Shown here: positions 50,513-55,251 of the stretch, in pieces
How positions within the stretch are numbered: position 1 is the first letter of the stretch
Layout: each line of letters begins with the position of its first letter
Program-made: the position numbers and the translations under genes
The notes under the pieces: model-generated
Databases searched by the model: none
The model's input: only the letters and a program-made list of their open reading frames with translations
Told to the model about the DNA's origin: nothing
Source: Caenimonas sedimenti
Lineage (GTDB): Bacteria > Pseudomonadota > Gammaproteobacteria > Burkholderiales > Burkholderiaceae_C
DNA length: 55,251 bases
Assembly (NCBI RefSeq): GCF_007833165.1
Contig: NZ_VOBQ01000027.1
Location: 1 to 55,251 of the forward strand
Reading direction: 5' to 3'

Positions 50513-51715
50513 ATGGAGAACGGTAAGAAGCTGGAGCAGGCCACCGGACCGGGCCGGCTGCGCCTGGCCGCGATGGGACTGGAGGCCGAGTGCTCCCTGA
50601 TGCTGGACGACCAGCCGACGCGGCCCGAAGACCTGTTCGGCAGTCCACGCGATTTCATCCGTGGCGACCTGATGCATCGCCAGGGCACGTCGTATCACCT
50701 GCCCACCGGCGGCGCGGTCTACTTCGACACCGGAGTCATCGAGGTGGCGACGCCGGTGGTCGAGATCGAACGCGGCTGCGCGGCGCGAGCGGGGCGCTCG
50801 TTGTGGGAAGCGCTCCAGTTCATTCGCGGCGAACTCGACGACTGGGACGCACGCAACGGCCACGTGACGCGGCTCGTGGGTTTCAGCGCGCACTACAACG
50901 TCTCGTTCGAGCTGCCGGCGGGGGAGCCGGCGAACGGGCGCACCATCGAGCAGCTGGCGCTGCTGCTCACCTACGTCCTGCCCGTGCCGGTGATGCTGCT
51001 GGCGACCAACCGGCGCTCCACCGGCGTCGGCGTGCGGCCGCGCGGCGACCGGATCGAGATCACGTCCGATTTCACGCCCAACCCTTCGCTCATGATCGCC
51101 ACCGCGGCGCTGATCGCCGGCGTCGTGCGCGAGGTCATGACCTGGCCCAGCTATGGGCTGGACCAGCTCGCCGCGCACAACATTCCCGTGATCAGCGGGT
51201 TCGAACCGGTGCCCCATACATCGCGCAAGGGGTGGCTGGCCCGCTACACCTGCTACCCCCGGAATCCGTTCACGTGCGACATCGACAGCGATCTGTGGCG
51301 GACGCAGCGGCATGGCGGGCTCAGCCTGCGCGCACTGGCGGAGCGCATCGTCCGCCGGTTCCTGCGCCCCATCCGGCGAATGTGCGACCCTTTCACCTTC
51401 CGGCTGCTCGGCGCCGTCTTGAGCGGGCGCAGTCCGTCGTTGCTGGATCTGGAGGACCGGCCGGCGGAGTACGAGGACGTCGGGAAGCTCTGCACCTGGG
51501 ACATGCTGGCGCCGTCCGCGCAGCTGGCCCGCTCGCGCTACGAGCGCGTGGTGATGCGGGCCGTCGCCGGGCAGCAGCTGCGCATCGATGGCCACCGCCT
51601 GCGGCCGATCGGCATGAGCGGCTGGTCGGCGATCGTGTTCCGGGGCGACGACGACCGCCGCGAGGTCATCGCGATCGACGACCTCATTGCCCACCTGGAC
51701 GACTGGGAGCGGTAG
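50513..51715 (+). CDS. Glutamine-synthetase/GCS-fold amidoligase-like protein
   Basis: 400 aa. GLEAEC near the start (residues 22-27), then FDTGVIEVATPVVEIERG, then DRIEITSDFTPNPSLMIATAALIAG, recall the GCS2/YbdK and amidoligase branches of the carboxylate-amine ligase fold (Iyer and Aravind 2009), with acidic residues that would hold ATP-magnesium. I cannot name a subfamily. The end (51684-51715) overlaps the convergent repeat-protein gene by 32 bases. Operon partners suggest formation and cleavage of an amide or peptide-like metabolite. Confidence 0.6.
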   Translation: MENGKKLEQATGPGRLRLAAMGLEAECSLMLDDQPTRPEDLFGSPRDFIRGDLMHRQGTSYHLPTGGAVYFDTGVIEVATPVVEIERGCAARAGRSLWEALQFIRGELDDWDARNGHVTRLVGFSAHYNVSFELPAGEPANGRTIEQLALLLTYVLPVPVMLLATNRRSTGVGVRPRGDRIEITSDFTPNPSLMIATAALIAGVVREVMTWPSYGLDQLAAHNIPVISGFEPVPHTSRKGWLARYTCYPRNPFTCDIDSDLWRTQRHGGLSLRALAERIVRRFLRPIRRMCDPFTFRLLGAVLSGRSPSLLDLEDRPAEYEDVGKLCTWDMLAPSAQLARSRYERVVMRAVAGQQLRIDGHRLRPIGMSGWSAIVFRGDDDRREVIAIDDLIAHLDDWER

Positions 51716-53729
51716 CCGCCGCCGGCCGGGTCAGCAGGCGCAGCGGGAAGGGCAGCGCCCATTCGCCGTCGATTCCTGCCGCTGCCTCGCTGCGCAGATG
51801 GAGCCGCGGCCAGACGCGCGCGCCAGCCCACAGCTTGTCGTTCGCCGCCAGCGCGCAATGCGCCGGGTAGGAATCGGCACCACCGAGATCCATGAAGAGA
51901 CCCAGGTTCGGCAAGGTCTCGCGCGAGTTGCCCCACGCGTGCTGGTGCGCGGCCCCGAGCGAGCCGCAGGTCGGGGATCCGACGGCGTAGCGATCGTTGC
52001 CGGCGCCGTCCGCAAAGATGCCCGTGCTGTTCGCGTACGCGGCGCCCAGGCTCAGAAAGCCGACGGTGTAATCGTCGTCGCCCCCCTCATCGACAAACAC
52101 GCCGACCGAGAGGTCGTTCGCGGCGCCCAGCGCGATCTCGTGCGTCGAACGGTAGACGTCGTTCCCGATGCCGCGCTTGAGAAGGATCCCCGCGGCGTAG
52201 TGCGCCGATGCACCCATGACGTACCAGGCTGCTTCGAAGCGGTCGTTGCCGCCGTCGTCCAGCAGGATGCCCAGGCCCTCGTAGTAGCCCGCGCCCTGCG
52301 CGAAGACCTGCGCCTCGTAGTGATCGTTCCCCGCCAGGTCCAGCAACATGCCGATGCCCCCGGCAATGGAGCGCCCGTCGAAGAAGTCCCCGCGCATTCC
52401 GTAGCCCGCGCCTTGTCCCATGGACGTATTCCGGTCCGGCAGCTGGGGCGAAGGCCGTACCAGCGGCAAGGCGGTCAGGCGGTAGCGATCGTTGCCGCCG
52501 GTATCGACCAGCAGCGCGACACCTCCTGGGCCCCCCGTGGCCTGCGAGTAGGTTTGCGCCGTGAACTCGTCGTCGCCGCCGGCACTGACCAGCACCGCGA
52601 CGCCGCCGATCGCGTGCGCCTGCGCCCGGCTGCTCGCCACGAAGCGGTTGCTGCCCCCGCCATCGACGAGCAGCGCTGCGCCGAAGAGGGCGGACGCCTG
52701 TGCCTGCTGGGTGCCTTCGTAGCGGTCGTCACCTTCGGTGTCCCAGAGGATGCCGTAGCCGAGCGTCGCGCTCGAAGGGTCGGCGCCTGGGGCCGTCGCG
52801 GCATAGCGGTCGTTGCCACGATGGTCCAGGAGCACGCTGATCCTGTGCGTCTCGCCCGGCGCCAGGAACTCGTAGTCGTCGTCGCCGCCGACATCCAGCA
52901 CCAGCAAGGGATCCTTTAGCTGATGGCGGTTGTTGCCGCCGGTGGTGTCGACGACGATCCAGCCGAACGGCGTCTGCAGCGACCAGGCGACGGGCGGCAG
53001 TGTTGCTTCGTTCTTCACGAACCCCTGCAGCCGCTCGACGGCCCCGACCAGGTCGAGCATGCCTGCAAGGATGGCTTCACGCTCGACCAGCGGCAGCAGC
53101 TGCCGGAAGTCCGGTGTCTCGAACTGGGTGAGCAGGTCGTCGAGCCCTTGCCGGCGCAGCAGCTGCGGCGTGACGCCGGGGGGAAAGCGCTCGAAGGCGC
53201 GTTGCAGGAAGCGGTGCGAGCGCGACATGGCGGCGAGCACCCGCGCCACCTCATGGCGCAAGGGGTTGGGCAGTTGCGCCTGATCGGGCAGCACCGGCAC
53301 CCAGCCGGCGCCCTCTTGGGTCGACGCCATCCACGCCAGGCTCGCCGCGAGCGGATCCTGGGCGGTGCGCAGTTGCGCTTCGACCCCAGCCGTGCCCCAG
53401 GCGGCCGGGCGCTGCAATCGCACGCCCAGGAGTGCCCCGGCCCAGCCGATCAGGTCACGCGGGGATCCGGCCGCGTCCCGGAGGTCGTCGCCCAACACGC
53501 CGGCACGGTACGGCGCGTCGAGCGGCGCGGCCATCACCGCGCGGAAGAACGGCAGCTGCTGGGCGCGTGCCGGAGAAGCGTCGAGCCCGGCCAGGTCGGG
53601 CGCGCCGCGGCTGGTGCCGGCGCCTGCCCGCTGCAGCAGCTCCGGCAGCGGCGGACGGTCTTGCGGTTGCGCCTGGGCGGGCAGACCCAGCACGAGCGCG
53701 ATCAACAGGGCGGCCGGGATTCGATGCAT
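51684..53729 (-). CDS. Exported protein with about thirteen Gly/Asp/Asn-rich repeats
   Basis: 681 aa with a signal peptide (about residues 1-20, PAQA). Residues 30-250 are a helical region without known motifs. From about 255 to 625 a unit of the form G-[VI]-x-[LV]-L-x-D-x-x-G-[ND]-D-x-[YF] recurs roughly every 25-40 residues (VLDVGGDDDYEF, VLLDHRGNDRYAA, ILLDDGGNDRFEA, VFVDEGGDDDYTV, IFADGAGNDRYAV). The pattern suggests a beta-solenoid with calcium-like sites. The family is not recognised. Secretion to periplasm or surface is expected. Confidence 0.75.
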   Translation of the reverse strand: MHRIPAALLIALVLGLPAQAQPQDRPPLPELLQRAGAGTSRGAPDLAGLDASPARAQQLPFFRAVMAAPLDAPYRAGVLGDDLRDAAGSPRDLIGWAGALLGVRLQRPAAWGTAGVEAQLRTAQDPLAASLAWMASTQEGAGWVPVLPDQAQLPNPLRHEVARVLAAMSRSHRFLQRAFERFPPGVTPQLLRRQGLDDLLTQFETPDFRQLLPLVEREAILAGMLDLVGAVERLQGFVKNEATLPPVAWSLQTPFGWIVVDTTGGNNRHQLKDPLLVLDVGGDDDYEFLAPGETHRISVLLDHRGNDRYAATAPGADPSSATLGYGILWDTEGDDRYEGTQQAQASALFGAALLVDGGGSNRFVASSRAQAHAIGGVAVLVSAGGDDEFTAQTYSQATGGPGGVALLVDTGGNDRYRLTALPLVRPSPQLPDRNTSMGQGAGYGMRGDFFDGRSIAGGIGMLLDLAGNDHYEAQVFAQGAGYYEGLGILLDDGGNDRFEAAWYVMGASAHYAAGILLKRGIGNDVYRSTHEIALGAANDLSVGVFVDEGGDDDYTVGFLSLGAAYANSTGIFADGAGNDRYAVGSPTCGSLGAAHQHAWGNSRETLPNLGLFMDLGGADSYPAHCALAANDKLWAGARVWPRLHLRSEAAAGIDGEWALPFPLRLLTRPAAATAPSRPGGQ

Positions 53730-53823
53730 CGGGCGCTACTGTAGCGAATGGGATGCCGGTCCGAGCGGGAAGGCCGGGTAACCTGGACTTGCCATCGGCA
53801 GAATGCGGAACAGGAGGCATCCC

Positions 53824-55128
53824 TTGATCGAAAAGCTCGCACGGCGCCTGCCGTTCTTCTACGGCTGGATCGTCGTCGCCGTCGTCTTCGTGACGATGGC
53901 CATCTGCGTCAACGCACGCACGGCGTTCTCGCTGCTCTTTCCGCCGATCCTGGACGAGTTCGGATGGGAGCGCGGCGTGACCGCCGGGGCGTTCTCGTTC
54001 GGCTTCCTGGTCTCCGCCGTGCTGAGCCCCTTGCTCGGACGGCTCATGGACCGGCATGGGCCGCGCCTCGTGATGGAGATCGGCGTCGGCGCGACGGCCG
54101 CGGGCCTGCTCCTCGCCACCTTCGCCGGCGAGCCCTGGCATGTCTACATCACGCTCGGCCTGCTGGTGGGCGCGGGGACGACGTTCACCGGCTACACCGG
54201 CCAGGCCTTGTTCCTGCCGAACTGGTTCGTGCGGCGCCGGGCGTTGGCGATGAGCATCGCCTTTGCCGGCGTGGGGTTCGGCTCGATCGTGATGCTCCCG
54301 GCCCTGCAGGTGTTCGTGGAGCGGAACGGCTGGCGTGCCGCCTGCACGTTGCTAGGCGTGCTGGCACTGGTCGTGCTGGTGCCGTTGAACCTGCTGCTGC
54401 GGCGGCTCCCCGAGGACATCGGCCTGGCGCCCGACGGCGACGCCGACACACCGGCCGCGGCGCAGGCCCGGCGGACCAACGTGGTCGACCCCGCGTGGGC
54501 CGCGGTCGACTGGACGCTTGCGCGCGCCATGCGCACCGCACGGTTCTGGTGGATCGCGCTGGGCTATTTCGGCGCGCTCTTTTCCTGGTACGCGGTGCAA
54601 GTGCACCAGACCAAGTACCTCATGGAGACCGGCTTCGGCGCGACGGAGGCGGCCTGGGCGCTTGGTGCCGTGAGCCTCGCGGGCGTGCCCGGACAGATCG
54701 CGCTCGGCTGGCTGTCCGATCGCGTCGGCCGCGAGATCGTCTGGGCGATCGGCAGCCTGGGCTTCTGCCTCGCCTATGCCGCGCTGCTTGCGTTGCAGGC
54801 GTACCCGAGCGTCGCGCTGCTGTACACGATGGTGATTGCCCAGGGAGCCCTCGGCTACGGCCTCACGTCGGTCATCGGGGCCATCCCCGCGGAGATCTTC
54901 GAGGGCAAGCACTACGGGCCCATCTTCGGGACATTGATGCTCAGCGCGCTGGCGGGCGGCGCCGTGGGTCCGTGGTTCATGGGCTTCGTGCACGATCGCA
55001 CGGGCAGCTACACGGTGGCATTCGGCGTCGCGATCGGCTGCTCGCTTCTCTCGGCGTTCGCCATCTGGCGGGCCGCGCCTGGGCGGGTCCGTGCAGTCGC
55101 CGGACGGGTGCGTGTCGCCCAGGCCTAG
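53824..55128 (+). CDS. MFS transporter (OFA/monocarboxylate-type)
   Basis: 434 aa from TTG 53824, chosen because AGGAGG (53812-53817) sits six bases before it; an in-frame ATG at 53803 lacks a ribosome site and would add seven residues. Twelve helices are traceable. PFFYGWIVVAVVFVTMAICVN, GPLLGRLMDRHGPR and the second-half WLSDRVGRE motif follow the oxalate/formate-antiporter-like branch. Substrate probably a carboxylate. The stop codon TAG coincides with the end of the neighbouring IS630 remnant. Confidence 0.88.
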   Translation: MIEKLARRLPFFYGWIVVAVVFVTMAICVNARTAFSLLFPPILDEFGWERGVTAGAFSFGFLVSAVLSPLLGRLMDRHGPRLVMEIGVGATAAGLLLATFAGEPWHVYITLGLLVGAGTTFTGYTGQALFLPNWFVRRRALAMSIAFAGVGFGSIVMLPALQVFVERNGWRAACTLLGVLALVVLVPLNLLLRRLPEDIGLAPDGDADTPAAAQARRTNVVDPAWAAVDWTLARAMRTARFWWIALGYFGALFSWYAVQVHQTKYLMETGFGATEAAWALGAVSLAGVPGQIALGWLSDRVGREIVWAIGSLGFCLAYAALLALQAYPSVALLYTMVIAQGALGYGLTSVIGAIPAEIFEGKHYGPIFGTLMLSALAGGAVGPWFMGFVHDRTGSYTVAFGVAIGCSLLSAFAIWRAAPGRVRAVAGRVRVAQA

Positions 55129-55251
55129 TGTCCTGTCCCGTTAATTCGCGAACACAGTCGCACGATCTTTTCTAGGATCGAGTCGGCTGTCGCAGTCCAG
55201 GTGAAGGGCTTGCAGGACTCGTTGTACCTGGTGACGAATTCGTCGATCTTC
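55125..55251 (-). mobile_element. End of an IS630-family element with the transposase C-terminus (truncated by the window)
   Basis: Read leftward from 55250, the frame translates to a 41-residue tail beginning KIDEFVTRYNESCKPFTWTA, then ...DSILEKIVRLCSRINGTGH and a stop at 55125-55127. That is the characteristic C-terminus of IS630 transposases, though the catalytic triad lies outside the window. The sequence TA followed by GTGTCCTGTCCCGTTAATT may be the element's terminal repeat, IS630 elements inserting at TA. Confidence 0.7.

Noticed and set aside
1..55251. CRISPR arrays, tRNA or rRNA genes
   Set aside because: No regularly spaced repeats and no recognisable tRNA or rRNA segments were seen anywhere in the window.

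Overview
The window is high-GC, gene-dense DNA. It looks like the chromosome of a Burkholderiales betaproteobacterium, most likely a Comamonadaceae (Ramlibacter/Variovorax-like). This is inferred from two Bug-family (tripartite tricarboxylate) solute receptors, a MmgE/PrpD enzyme, a FadA-type thiolase/acyl-CoA dehydrogenase pair, an IlvD/Edd sugar-acid dehydratase, several GntR/LysR regulators and the codon style. No rRNA, tRNA or CRISPR array is visible. About 58 protein genes or remnants can be supported.

Layout. 1-7.8 kb: divergent thiolase and acyl-CoA dehydrogenase, a short chlorite-dismutase-family haem protein, a LysE exporter, a small membrane protein divergent from an ECF sigma factor (with a striking symmetric double promoter), a periplasmic ClpP-like protein, a polysaccharide deacetylase and a Bug receptor. 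7.9-12.7 kb: a visibly less GC-rich accessory block with a Mrr-like PD-(D/E)XK nuclease and three proteins I do not recognise, one with a possible nuclease core and one possibly PUA-like; this is a candidate defence island. 12.7-15.8 kb: a cNMP-binding/thioredoxin-reductase-like flavoprotein coupled to a UBP zinc finger, then arsC and an ABM-domain protein. 15.9-20 kb: MmgE/PrpD and an overlapping pair of an alpha/beta hydrolase and a helical-repeat/trypsin-like protease, which resembles a biological-conflict module. 20-29.7 kb: acyl-CoA ligase; a set of exported hydrolase, Bug receptor and threonine-synthase-like enzyme with a divergent LysR; GST and DJ-1 genes divergent from a GlxA-type AraC regulator.

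29.8-37.8 kb is a sugar-acid divergon. A CUT1 ABC transporter (ATPase, receptor, two permeases) faces a FadR-type GntR regulator, a DenD-like dehydrogenase and an IlvD/Edd dehydratase, the last three joined by ATGA overlaps. 37.8-41.4 kb holds miscellaneous genes, including a MurA-like enzyme whose start abuts the broken end of an Asp/Glu-racemase remnant.

41.4-48.4 kb is a second catabolic regulon. A GntR/FCD regulator diverges from a polar-amino-acid-type ABC transporter, a zinc dehydrogenase, a mannitol-dehydrogenase-family enzyme and a lactonase-like lipoprotein. Two nearly identical paired operators, one in the divergent promoter and one in front of the lipoprotein gene, tie the cluster together. 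49-51.7 kb is a compact operon of a class-A beta-lactamase-fold protein, a degenerate M15-like peptidase and a glutamine-synthetase-fold amidoligase-like protein. It converges with a 32-base overlap on an exported protein of about thirteen Gly/Asn/Asp repeats. The window ends with an MFS transporter whose stop codon lies at the end of an IS630-family element running off the window.
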